A DNA stretch of 64,000 bases from Haemophilus_D parainfluenzae_AD (GTDB lineage: Bacteria > Pseudomonadota > Gammaproteobacteria > Enterobacterales > Pasteurellaceae), in assembly GCF_001679325.1 (NCBI RefSeq), contig NZ_LZMX01000001.1; one strand, written 5' to 3'. Position 1 is the stretch's first letter. The number at the start of each line of letters is the position of its first letter. Shown here one piece after another: positions 18,601-25,526 of this stretch. A model generated the notes under the pieces. That model saw nothing but the letters and a program-made list of their open reading frames with translations, ran no database searches and had not been told where the DNA came from. Position numbers and translations under genes: made by a program.

Positions 18601-19330
18601 AGATGCGTTTGAACAAAACCACAAACTTAATCCAAGCGGCGTGTTGGGTATTTTCCCTGCGGAACGTGTGGGCGATGATGTGGTGCTTTTCTCTGATGAA
18701 GAACGCACACAACCTATCGGCACGGCTTACGGCTTACGCCAACAAACGGAACGTGGCAAAAACAGCAAAAGCCAATTTAACTTTGCCTTGAGCGACTTTA
18801 TCGCTGATCGCGAAAGTGGCAAAAAAGACTGGATGGGGATGTTTGCCGTGTGTGCGGGTATTGAAGAAATGGATTTAGTGGAAGGCTACAAAGCTGCCGG
18901 CGATGACTACAACGCTATCTTACTACAAGCCGTGGGCGACCGCCTCGCCGAAGCCATGGCGGAATACCTGCACTTTGAGCTCCGCACCCGCATTTGGGGC
19001 TACACGCAAGAGGAATTCGACAACCAAGGGTTAATCAATGAAAACTATGTCGGCATCCGCCCTGCACCGGGTTATCCAAGCTGCCCTGAACATACTGAAA
19101 AAGCCTTGATTTGGGATTTATTAGACGTGGAACAACGCATCGGCATGAAACTCACTGAAAGCTATGCGATGTGGCCAGCAGCTTCTGTCTGCGGTTGGTA
19201 CTTCACCCACCCGGCAAGCAACTATTTCACTTTAGGTCGCATCGATGAAGACCAAGCTCAAGATTATGCCAAACGTAAAGGTTGGGATGAGAGAGAGATG
19301 ATGAAATGGTTGGGTGTGGCGATGAAGTAG
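15638..19330 (+). CDS. metH: Cobalamin-dependent methionine synthase
   Basis: 1230 aa, full length (E. coli 1227). It transfers a methyl group from 5-methyltetrahydrofolate to homocysteine via methylcobalamin. The four modules are visible in order. The homocysteine-binding barrel has zinc cysteines in NIVGGCCGTTPEHI near residue 308. The pterin-binding barrel contains NVGERNNVTGS and DVNMDEAL. The cobalamin cap and Rossmann domain carries the base-off motif GDVHDIGKN (His near 758), then ALSGLITPS and IGGATTS. The C-terminal reactivation domain binds SAM (RPAPGYPSCPEHTEK). Transcribed alone from its own promoter. No clear terminator follows, and the AT-rich cassette begins about 100 bp later. 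Confidence 0.97.
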   Translation: MSHNQTELLKKSLAERILILDGAMGTMIQKYKLTEADFRGERFKESAVDLRGNNDLLTLTQPLLISAIHEKYLQAGADIIETNTFSSTTIAQADYDLQSIAYELNFAGAKLARLAADKYSTPEKPRFVAGVLGPTNRTASISPDVNDPGFRNITFMELVDAYAEAIKGLIEGGADLIMIETIFDTLNAKAAIFAIETVFEELGVELPIMISGTITDASGRTLSGQTTEAFYNSLRHAKPLTFGLNCALGPKELRQYVEQLSKISETYVSVHPNAGLPNAFGGYDLGAEEMAAHLKEWAESGFVNIVGGCCGTTPEHIKAFADAMQGIAPRKLPEIKTAMRLSGLEPLNIDDESLFVNVGERNNVTGSAKFKRLIKEDKFAEAIEIAIDQVENGAQVIDVNMDEALLDGKKCMTRFLNIMATEPDAAKVPVMIDSSKWEVIEAGLQSVQGKPIVNSISLKEGEEIFIKHAKLVRKYGAAVVVMAFDEVGQADTEDRKVEICSRAYDILVNQVGFPPEDIIFDPNIFAIGTGIEEHNNYGVDFINATGRIKRSLPHAKISGGVSNVSFSFRGNNVMREAIHAVFLYHAIKQGMDMGIVNAGQLAIYDDLDPELREIVEDAVLNRNPDATEKLLDIAEKYRNQGNDESAVDSVAEWRTWPVEERLKHALVKGITTHIIEDTEEARQKLPTPLEVIEGPLMAGMDVVGDLFGDGKMFLPQVVKSARVMKQSVAYLEPFINATKQKGSSNGKVVIATVKGDVHDIGKNIVSVVMQCNNFEVIDLGVMVPADKIIQTAIDEKADIIALSGLITPSLDEMEYFLGEMTRLGLNLPVMIGGATTSKEHTAIKLYPKYKEHGVFYTSNASRAVTVCATLMNPESRAELWEQFKKDYEKIQQSFSNRKPLRKQLSIEEARANCFDGFSGEWADYVPPTPKQTGIVEFKNVPIAELRKFIDWSPFFRVWGLMGGYPDAFDHPESGEEARRVWNDAQAMLDAFEQNHKLNPSGVLGIFPAERVGDDVVLFSDEERTQPIGTAYGLRQQTERGKNSKSQFNFALSDFIADRESGKKDWMGMFAVCAGIEEMDLVEGYKAAGDDYNAILLQAVGDRLAEAMAEYLHFELRTRIWGYTQEEFDNQGLINENYVGIRPAPGYPSCPEHTEKALIWDLLDVEQRIGMKLTESYAMWPAASVCGWYFTHPASNYFTLGRIDEDQAQDYAKRKGWDEREMMKWLGVAMK

Positions 19331-19429
19331 TATAGAGACATCGTAATTCATCAATAATTGTATTTAAAATAATACTTAATTCAAGGTAGAATACACAAAA
19401 GTATTAATAATATATTGAAGGACATCTTT

Positions 19430-20443
19430 ATGGGTGAAACTGTAAATAAATCAGAAATTGCCGAACAAATAGGAAAGAGGATCTTTAAACCATTATTTTG
19501 GGATGTATCTCCGCCTACAAATATAAACTTTTCTTGCTTATATCAAAAACCCAAAGACCCACAAGAAGTTATAGAAAATAAGACCTATCATACTAATCAA
19601 GGAACTCATCCGATGGATGCTTCTTTTTCTTACATTGACCCATATTTAGGGAAAAGAGTATATTTAAATACTGACTTTAAAAGTTATAGTAGTCAATCGA
19701 TCACATCTCATAAAATTAGAAAAGATTTAGCTTCCTTAGCTGAAACAATAAACTGTGCACAAGATTCTAGTGAATGGGCTAATTTTGTTTGCTGTATAGA
19801 TGAAATAAAAGAAGTGAGAGGGCTTCTTTTCTTATATAACACAGATTATAAATATGAACATAATATAGACTATATACTGAATAGAGTTAAGTTAGAAAAT
19901 CTTCCCATTGCAAAAAACCAATATATTCATTTATTAGACCCTCTTACAATTAATAGAATTTATTCATTAGTTAAAGATTTAGAGAGTCTTGAAAATAAGT
20001 TATACGATAAATATTCTTTTTATTACCCTAATCAAAGATTGAGTAAAAATATTGTTTCAAATTCAATAGTTCCTCCATTACCATGCACTATTGAAATGAT
20101 TTGTTCAACTTATACTGTTATTCAATATGAAAAAAATTCTACAAAAGGATTCCTAATCTATTACAATGGGGAAGGGACTACCAAAGAAGAATTTATGTAT
20201 TTATTTGATTATTTAACAAGTGTCCAAATTCCATTTAATGAAAATTTAAAGATAAGAGCATCAAATGCTAATATCTCTAAAAATATAATTAATAACTTTA
20301 GAATGGCCAAACAAACATATTTACAAGATTGGAATTTTTCAGAAGCTATTGTCGAAAGTTTAAAAGATCTAGACATCTTTGTTATAGATCAAAATATTCC
20401 TAATTTTATAGAAACTTTGCAAGGGTGGGATAAATTAAAATGA
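19430..20443 (+). CDS. Putative PD-(D/E)XK nuclease, first gene of an AT-rich defence-like cassette
   Basis: 337 aa from the ATG at 19430, with GAAGGA 8 nt upstream. A TTG-started extension of five residues is less likely. The N-terminus MGETVNKSEIAEQIGKRIFKPLFW is followed by NINFSC. THPMDASFSY (Asp63) and YLNTDFKSYS (Asp82-Phe-Lys84) then give the spacing of a PD-(D/E)XK catalytic core, with Glu15 or Glu9 as the possible extra acidic residue. The remaining ~240 residues have no domain I know. This N-terminal layout resembles, from memory, the nuclease domain of GAPS4a anti-phage proteins. That is an inference and not a confirmed match. Base composition is far more AT-rich than metH. The last four bases overlap the next gene (ATGA). 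Confidence 0.6.
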   Translation: MGETVNKSEIAEQIGKRIFKPLFWDVSPPTNINFSCLYQKPKDPQEVIENKTYHTNQGTHPMDASFSYIDPYLGKRVYLNTDFKSYSSQSITSHKIRKDLASLAETINCAQDSSEWANFVCCIDEIKEVRGLLFLYNTDYKYEHNIDYILNRVKLENLPIAKNQYIHLLDPLTINRIYSLVKDLESLENKLYDKYSFYYPNQRLSKNIVSNSIVPPLPCTIEMICSTYTVIQYEKNSTKGFLIYYNGEGTTKEEFMYLFDYLTSVQIPFNENLKIRASNANISKNIINNFRMAKQTYLQDWNFSEAIVESLKDLDIFVIDQNIPNFIETLQGWDKLK

Positions 20444-21558
20444 AACAGAGTTTAGGATATGCTAATGATAGAAGTGTTTACAATGCGCTAAATCAAAATA
20501 AAATAACAGAAAAAAATATTCAAAAATTATTTTTAAAAAAAGGAATCTTATGTTCTAAATCAACAAAAAGAGATGTTCTATCTGCATATTATTCTAGACT
20601 AACACATGACTTCTTTGATCATAAACTAATAGCAGATAGCCTCGGTATTATCCCTCGCAGAGAGAAAATTACATCAACAGAGATTATCTCTAAAGATAAA
20701 TCTAATATTTCTTATGATGATATAAAAGAAAAATTTAAAGATCTAGAAACAGACCTAAATTCAACTGGTTGTATTGCAAAATATAAATCAACTGGAAATG
20801 AACAAGAAATAGATATTACGTATACTGAAATAGATTATAGTAAATCTGACTTCCAGCAAATGACTACTAGAACAGGAAATATATCTGCTATTATTGATAA
20901 TAATATAATTCATATCCGTTCTACTCAAACAAAATTTATCAACCAAGTAAAAGATTCTTTTGTCAAAAATATTATTACATTAAATGAAGATAACTTAATA
21001 AAGAACAACATATGCCTTAATGAGTTAAATGACCATGAATTAAGAACTAAATTTTTCCTTGATACAGTTAGAACTATAGACGATTACCAATTAGAAGAAA
21101 TACCACAAATAGGACTTTTTAAAAATATTAAATTAGTATTTGATGAGACAGAATTTGATACAAACAATGAGGATAATGAAAAAATAATTGCAAATATTAA
21201 TGATGCTCATCTGAAAGGTAACTCAGTTCATTTAACACCGGAATTAAGACTACTAGCAGAAAAAGGATTCTATTATGTAAAACTAGTAGCTGTACTCAAA
21301 GGTAAAAAAGATAATTTACTGTATACTGTTGAAATTGAATTTAAAAATAAAGAAATATGTGATGAATTCTCCTATATAGTAAAACATATTAACGAACCTA
21401 AATTTGACGAAGAAACTGAAAAATTATCATCATACAAAACATCAAGGGCTCCAACCCCCTTAGAACAAATTCATTTTATAGATAGATTAGAAAAATCAGC
21501 TAAGCGTACCTTAGAAGAATTAAAAAGTAGTCTAAGTCAGGAAAGTAATCAAGATTAG
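20440..21558 (+). CDS. Unknown protein, second gene of the AT-rich cassette (possibly GAPS4b-like)
   Basis: 372 aa. The start codon overlaps the previous stop (ATGA), implying translational coupling. The N-terminal ~65 residues look like a small helical DNA- or protein-binding module (ITEKNIQKLFLKKGILCSKSTKRDVLSAYYSRL), recalling from memory the N-terminal domain of GAPS4b. Residues about 95-195 are beta-rich (IDITYTEIDYSKSDFQQ, NIIHIRSTQTKFINQV). The C-terminal part ends in a charged helix (FIDRLEKSAKRTLEELKSSL), possibly coiled coil. There is no signal peptide, no membrane segment, and no Walker or nuclease motif that I can see. Function unknown. It probably acts together with the upstream nuclease. 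Confidence 0.5.
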   Translation: MKQSLGYANDRSVYNALNQNKITEKNIQKLFLKKGILCSKSTKRDVLSAYYSRLTHDFFDHKLIADSLGIIPRREKITSTEIISKDKSNISYDDIKEKFKDLETDLNSTGCIAKYKSTGNEQEIDITYTEIDYSKSDFQQMTTRTGNISAIIDNNIIHIRSTQTKFINQVKDSFVKNIITLNEDNLIKNNICLNELNDHELRTKFFLDTVRTIDDYQLEEIPQIGLFKNIKLVFDETEFDTNNEDNEKIIANINDAHLKGNSVHLTPELRLLAEKGFYYVKLVAVLKGKKDNLLYTVEIEFKNKEICDEFSYIVKHINEPKFDEETEKLSSYKTSRAPTPLEQIHFIDRLEKSAKRTLEELKSSLSQESNQD

Positions 21559-21566
21559 GAGGATAT

Positions 21567-22211
21567 ATGGTTAGATATCGGTGGTATCTTTTATTAACTA
21601 AAAAAAATATTGATCATATATTTTCTCAAATATCCACTTTAACTTTTAGTAATAATAAGAAGAAAGGATTTAAGATCGAGCATAAATCTAAGTATAGTAT
21701 AAGTGGCACTTTTTATCATATATCGTCCTTATATCAAGACAATTTAAAAATTGAACTTCTAAACGCAATACAGTTTTCAATTTCATTGATTAAAGGTTCA
21801 ATTTATTTAAGATTACAAGATCCAACTCGTAGCATAAAAGAATTATCGAATACTCTTTTTGAATTATGTGACTTAGATTTAGCATTTGATCCAGTTTCAA
21901 TATCTTTTGACAATATCAAGAATTGGATTTTATCTAGAAATTATTATGCTATATTAAACCTAGTTAAGATATCTAATCTTAAAATTACTGATAATATTTT
22001 CTCTGAAATAATATTAAAATCAGATAATGAAATAAAATTACTAGAATTGGATATTCTGAAAAGCAAGCAATATACTATACACTCTATGTCTTGGTCTATA
22101 GTGATATCAGGTAGAAACTATAGAATTTCTATATCAAAACTAGGATTAATAAATATTAGTGAATATCTCGTACTAGACTTTATTGACTATATAGAATCTA
22201 AAATACTTTAG
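21567..22211 (+). CDS. Unknown protein, third gene of the AT-rich cassette
   Basis: 214 aa. A perfect AGGAGG ribosome-binding site (21557-21562) overlaps the preceding stop codon, 4 nt before the ATG, so it belongs to the same operon. The protein is basic and rich in Ile, Leu, Ser and Asn, with mixed predicted strands and helices (GTFYHISSLYQDNLKIELLNAIQFSISLIKGSIYLRLQD). I recognise no catalytic motif, signal peptide or transmembrane segment. If the first two genes are GAPS4-like, this would be an extra subunit not in the two-gene system I remember. It ends only a few bases before the first copy of a repeat family. Confidence 0.45.
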   Translation: MVRYRWYLLLTKKNIDHIFSQISTLTFSNNKKKGFKIEHKSKYSISGTFYHISSLYQDNLKIELLNAIQFSISLIKGSIYLRLQDPTRSIKELSNTLFELCDLDLAFDPVSISFDNIKNWILSRNYYAILNLVKISNLKITDNIFSEIILKSDNEIKLLELDILKSKQYTIHSMSWSIVISGRNYRISISKLGLINISEYLVLDFIDYIESKIL

Positions 22212-22218
22212 CCTACCA

Positions 22219-22315
22219 CCTGATATCACAGCTACTTTAGCTTTTACCTATCAACTAAAAGTGAAGGTAAAAATCTGAAGGGTTTGAACATTAGTTAGCT
22301 AACTGTTTCTAAACA
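22219..22315 (+). repeat. Degenerate copy of REP-like repeat directly after the cassette
   Basis: This aligns by eye with the repeat at 22362-22516: CCTATCAACTAAAAGTG is shared, followed by a GGTAAAAATC..GGTTTGAACATTAGTT series matching GGTCAAAAAATC..GATTTTGAATATTGGTT. The uptake signal is mutated (AAGTGAAGGT) and the terminal hairpins are decayed, so it is the oldest-looking copy. Confidence 0.5.
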
Positions 22316-22330
22316 AAATTACTTCTTAAT

Positions 22331-22354
22331 GGCATATGCTCAGAAGTATGTGCC
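22331..22354 (+). repeat. REP-like hairpin fragment
   Basis: GGCATATGCT (from 22331) and AGTATGTGCC (to 22354) form an imperfect palindrome with G-T pairs. It has the same GGC-GTGCC edge design as the other hairpins in this cluster. Confidence 0.4.
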
Positions 22355-22361
22355 AAAATTC

Positions 22362-22516
22362 CCCCTTGATGGCGCAAGCGTTCTCGCTTGTGCCTATCAA
22401 CTAAAAGTGCGGTCAAAAAATCCAACGGATTTTGAATATTGGTTCCGCCAACAGCTTATGAGTAAAATTCGCAATGATTTTATTAAACAGCACCAGCGTG
22501 GACGCTGGCGCTATCA
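22362..22516 (+). repeat. REP-like doublet, copy 1 (about 155 bp)
   Basis: The repeat starts with hairpin GGCGCAAGCG/CGCTTGTGCC (22371-22394), contains an uptake signal and a phrase around TCCAACGGATTTTGAATATT, and ends with hairpin GCACCAGCG/CGCTGGCGC (about 22489-22512). Two palindromes thus flank a conserved spacer, as in REP doublets (REPINs). It aligns over its whole length with copy 2 at 22637-22790. A short open frame across it (22329-22547) is a by-product of the repeat. Confidence 0.75.
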
Positions 22517-22636
22517 TTTTGCTGTTAATCCTACAATTGGAACTTAGTTTCCAATCCAAAGAAAAACAAAGAAAACTGGAAGTATACTTCCAATTTTCTA
22601 ATTAAAACCCAGTTGCCCCCACGATAGCGCATGCTT

Positions 22637-22790
22637 CCCCTTGATGGCGCAAGCGTCCTCTCTTGTGCCTCTCAGCTAAAAGTGCGGTCACAAAATCCAA
22701 AGGATTTTGAATATTAGTTCTGCCAACAGACTATGAGTAAAATTCGCAATGTTTTATTAAATAGCACCAGCGAGGACGCTGGCGCTATCT
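22637..22790 (+). repeat. REP-like doublet, copy 2
   Basis: Direct repeat of 22362-22516 with scattered substitutions and short indels (GGCGCAAGCGTCCTCTCTTGTGCC at the left end, AGCACCAGCGAGGACGCTGGCGC at the right). The embedded uptake signal is intact. Confidence 0.75.
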
Positions 22791-22829
22791 TTCCTTATTA
22801 GCACAATCTGTTGACGTACGCTTTCCCGC

Positions 22830-22936
22830 CCCCCACGATGGCGCGCGCTTCTCAGCGTGTGCCTAATTTCACTAAAAAACACCTGAAAAACTGACCGCAC
22901 TTTAATTTCTAGGGCACGCGTTGGGAAACGCGCGCC
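22830..22936 (+). repeat. REP-like doublet, second subtype
   Basis: The left palindrome GGCGCGCGCTTCTCAGCGTG (from 22840, ending GTGCC at 22863) and the right palindrome GGGCACGCG..CGCGCGCC (22912-22936) flank a spacer with CACTAAAAAACACCTGAAAA and an uptake signal. The spacer is shared with the single copy at 24835-24895. Confidence 0.65.
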
Positions 22937-23079
22937 AACATATAAGTTTAGTGAATAATTCTCTCCCACACTTTTTAAGCTCTAACGTTAGCATTGAAAA
23001 ATGTATATCCTAAAAATAAATAGCAAAATAATTTTTAATTAAGTAAAATCTTTAAAATTTAGTCACTTGTAAGGAACTT

Positions 23080-23859
23080 ATGAAAAAATTTATCTCTTTG
23101 CTTTGCTTAGCATTAGCAGCTTGTTCTAGTAACAAGACCCCATCTTCTCCTGAAGAAATAACATACATTTCAGAATCTTCAGAACTGCAACATATTAGTA
23201 ATGATATCGTGTATATTCGAGATATTATCAAAACCCCAGATAACAAAATTTATTTACTTGGTGATACCGAAGATTACGAGTTTTCAGGGGCTGAAATAGA
23301 ATATCTTCGACCGTTGTTACAATCTGAATACATCACGCCGATGTTAAAAAAAGCTGACAAAAATTACTACCTTGGCATAAGTATTTATGCTGACCGTAGC
23401 AATAATAATGTCCAGTTAACATATCGTTTAGATATGCCGGTTAAGCATGTGAAAACGTTACGCCAAAGTCTTCAGGGGCTAAAACCACGCTGGACTAACT
23501 ATTACAACGATGGAAGATGCAATACAAATGATTTCTTCTATCCAGCACCTGCTGACTGCAAAGGAAAAGAACGCCCAACTCAACTTGTATTCGAAATAGA
23601 TGCCAAAGAAGATAGACTCAATGGGAAAATCGTAAAACTAAGTAACCGAGATGATATTCTGAAAAAACCATCTCTTCCTATTGCAATAAGATCGTATGTA
23701 TATAATTACCGTTTAAAAACAGATAAAGAAAAACGTTCAGAAAAATGGGAGGATACAAAAGAGGCTGCTAAAGACGGGGTTAAAGATACGCTAATGATTA
23801 TTACTGCACCAATCTGGCTTCCTCTCTATAGCTATGGTTTCAGTCGCAGAATCGGTTAA
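23080..23859 (+). CDS. Lipoprotein of unknown function, tandem paralogue A
   Basis: 259 aa. The signal peptide MKKFISLLCLALAAC gives lipidated Cys15. The protein aligns with its neighbour at 24022 over nearly its entire length: TPDNKIYLLGDTEDYEFSGAEIEYL, LYADRSNNNV-type strand, KHVKTLRQSLQGL, a Cys pair about 15 residues apart (GRCNTNDFF..PADCKG) likely to form a disulfide, and a C-terminal hydrophobic stretch (LMIITAPIWLPLYSYGF). There is no domain I can name. The 5' regions of both copies are also duplicated (ATAAATAGCAAAATAATTT), indicating gene-plus-promoter duplication. A TAAGGAA ribosome-binding site precedes the start. Confidence 0.7.
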   Translation: MKKFISLLCLALAACSSNKTPSSPEEITYISESSELQHISNDIVYIRDIIKTPDNKIYLLGDTEDYEFSGAEIEYLRPLLQSEYITPMLKKADKNYYLGISIYADRSNNNVQLTYRLDMPVKHVKTLRQSLQGLKPRWTNYYNDGRCNTNDFFYPAPADCKGKERPTQLVFEIDAKEDRLNGKIVKLSNRDDILKKPSLPIAIRSYVYNYRLKTDKEKRSEKWEDTKEAAKDGVKDTLMIITAPIWLPLYSYGFSRRIG

Positions 23860-23878
23860 TTAAAATAACTTTATTTTC

Positions 23879-23913
23879 AATAGCACCAACCAATCTGTTG
23901 GTGCTATTTTTTC
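23879..23913 (+). terminator. Terminator between the tandem lipoprotein genes
   Basis: TAGCACCAAC (23881-23890) and GTTGGTGCTA (23898-23907) form a 10-bp stem with 7-nt loop, followed by TTTTTTC. The stem resembles the right-hand palindrome of the REP-like repeats. Confidence 0.8.
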
Positions 23914-24021
23914 TTTCATCTCATACCTTCTCGACATTTAACAATTCCTATAAAAATAAATAGCAAAATAATTTGCTATTCAGTAAAATCATTTTAAATC
24001 CAAATACTTATAAGGAACCTT

Positions 24022-24804
24022 ATGAAAAAAATTATCTCTTTGCTTTGCTTATTATTAGCAGCTTGCTCTAGTAACAATACGCCACCCGCTTACGACAGTA
24101 CAACGCCCTTTTACAAATATATGACTCGCTTGGAAAGTGAAGAAATATTGATTCGAGGTGCTGTTAAAACACCAGACAATAAAACTTATTTGCTTAGTGA
24201 TAAAGAAGATTATGAGTTTTCAGGCGTTGATGCGCATTACCTACAACCATTGTTCCAACCTGAATACATGACAAAGCTGTTAAAATCCAATAGAAGTGAT
24301 GATAAATTTTCTTTAACGCTTGCCTTTGCTGCTGACCGTAGTAATAACAATGTTAAAGCATATTATAGAATGACCGTACCGATTAAATACCTTAATACGC
24401 TTCGTCAGAGCCTAGAGGGATTAGAGCAACGTTGGCAGGTATTCTATGAGGCTGGTGATTGTGTGGCAAACGATTTTTTCCATAAAGAACCTTCAGAATG
24501 CAAAGGGAATAAACCTAGAACCACAATTACCCTCTATATGGAAAAGGGAGATACGCCAATAATCAATGGGCGTATAGTGAAATTGAATAACCGTGATGAA
24601 ATTTTGAAAAAATCCTCACTCTCTATACCAATACCTGCGTATCTTGATAATTTTCGTCTAAAAACAGATGAAGAAATTCGATCAGAGAAACGAGATAAGA
24701 TGAAAGAATCAGCCAAATATAGAGCAAAAGAAGCCTTTGACATCATTACTGCACCAATTTACTACCTTATGTTGATAGGGGTGGGTCCTGTTATGGGCAA
24801 GTAG
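24022..24804 (+). CDS. Lipoprotein of unknown function, tandem paralogue B
   Basis: 260 aa. The signal peptide MKKIISLLCLLLAAC is almost identical to that of paralogue A, and lipidated Cys15 and the internal Cys pair (GDCVANDFF..SECKG) are conserved. The regions before residue 45 and the central strands have diverged, so the copies are not recent. The same duplicated upstream block (ATAAATAGCAAAATAATTT) precedes it. The C-terminus ends DIITAPIYYLMLIGVGPVMGK, hydrophobic as in A. A REP-like element follows at 24835. Function unknown. A surface-exposed or periplasmic role is only an inference from the lipid anchor. Confidence 0.7.
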   Translation: MKKIISLLCLLLAACSSNNTPPAYDSTTPFYKYMTRLESEEILIRGAVKTPDNKTYLLSDKEDYEFSGVDAHYLQPLFQPEYMTKLLKSNRSDDKFSLTLAFAADRSNNNVKAYYRMTVPIKYLNTLRQSLEGLEQRWQVFYEAGDCVANDFFHKEPSECKGNKPRTTITLYMEKGDTPIINGRIVKLNNRDEILKKSSLSIPIPAYLDNFRLKTDEEIRSEKRDKMKESAKYRAKEAFDIITAPIYYLMLIGVGPVMGK

Positions 24805-24834
24805 TTACTTATCATATTTCATTTTCTTTATAAT

Positions 24835-24895
24835 GGCGCACGCTCGCAGCGTGTGCCAAATTTTACTAAAAAACACTTCAAAAACTCACCGCACT
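24835..24895 (+). repeat. REP-like element, single copy of second subtype
   Basis: Palindrome GGCGCACGCTCGCAGCGTGT (24835 on, ending GTGCC at 24857) is followed by TTACTAAAAAACACTTCAAA and an uptake signal. It matches the left half of the element at 22830-22936. Confidence 0.6.
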
Positions 24896-24969
24896 TTATC
24901 CTTTCTCGATTACTCAATTTCCGCTATTATAGTTTCTTTCTCATTCACTCTACTCTCGGAACTTTATCG

Positions 24970-25437
24970 ATGAATAAATTTAAAATAGCATTACTCACGG
25001 TGGTATTCGTAGGTTTGTTTGCTTGTACCACAACACAACAACCAAAGAAAACCGTTAAAACGCGATTCCTTAAAAATAATATTAGCCAAACGGAATTAAA
25101 CAATCCGAAAGACTACAAACGTTATTACTATTCTTGCCGTAATTCAGAAACGGGTTCAAGTTCGTATTTAACCACTTACTTCCCGCTTTCAAGAGAAAGC
25201 CGCATGAAAGATAACTTTGGTATTTATTTCCAATTAGACGGTGGAAAAGCGGTGCCATTTGATCATGTGGAAAATCGTACCTTAAATGCACGAGGAAATC
25301 GCTTTGAAGTGATTTATCGTTCTTATGAGCCGATTGATGGCAGTTATGTTGATTTAATCGCACGTGAAAATGATTCCGTGTACTACAAGAATAATCAAGG
25401 TATGAGAAGCACTTGGTTAAACTGTCGAGAAGGCTAA
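24970..25437 (+). CDS. Small lipoprotein of unknown function
   Basis: 155 aa from the ATG at 24970. The open frame extends upstream, but this start yields a proper lipoprotein signal MNKFKIALLTVVFVGLFAC (Cys19) with CGGAACT upstream. Two Cys in the mature protein (YYSCRNS near residue 58, WLNCREG at the C-terminus) probably form a disulfide that closes a compact domain. The mature sequence is beta-strand-rich (FGIYFQLDGGKAVPF, NRFEVIYRSYEPIDGSYVDLIAREN). That is reminiscent of small MliC-like lysozyme-inhibitor folds, but no specific motif proves it. It is the last gene of the lipoprotein cluster and is followed by a terminator. Confidence 0.65.
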   Translation: MNKFKIALLTVVFVGLFACTTTQQPKKTVKTRFLKNNISQTELNNPKDYKRYYYSCRNSETGSSSYLTTYFPLSRESRMKDNFGIYFQLDGGKAVPFDHVENRTLNARGNRFEVIYRSYEPIDGSYVDLIARENDSVYYKNNQGMRSTWLNCREG

Positions 25438-25481
25438 TTCTCACTGAAAGTGCGGTCATTTTTAGACGCATTTTTCCAAAC

Positions 25482-25516
25482 AAAAAAGCACGAGCTTAAA
25501 CTCGTGCTTTTTCTTT
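25482..25516. terminator. Bidirectional terminator
   Basis: AAAAGCACGAG (25484-25494) pairs with CTCGTGCTTTT (25501-25511), followed by TCTTTTTT. It lies between the lipoprotein gene and the convergent PTS gene. Confidence 0.85.
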
Positions 25517-25526
25517 TTTATCTCAA

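Larger units (their letters stand above)
22212..23079. other. 868-bp non-coding stretch made of REP-like repeats
   Basis: No convincing gene lies between the cassette and the first tandem lipoprotein gene. The stretch holds three related repeat copies, a second repeat subtype and about 120 bp of AT-rich upstream sequence for the lipoprotein gene. Short open frames (for example 22329-22547 and 22757-22969 minus) run through the palindromes and are not protein-like. Confidence 0.7.

Noticed and set aside
22329..22547. 72-codon open frame after the cassette
   Set aside because: It runs straight through a REP-like doublet and its palindromes; the same frame is broken in the second repeat copy, so it is a by-product.
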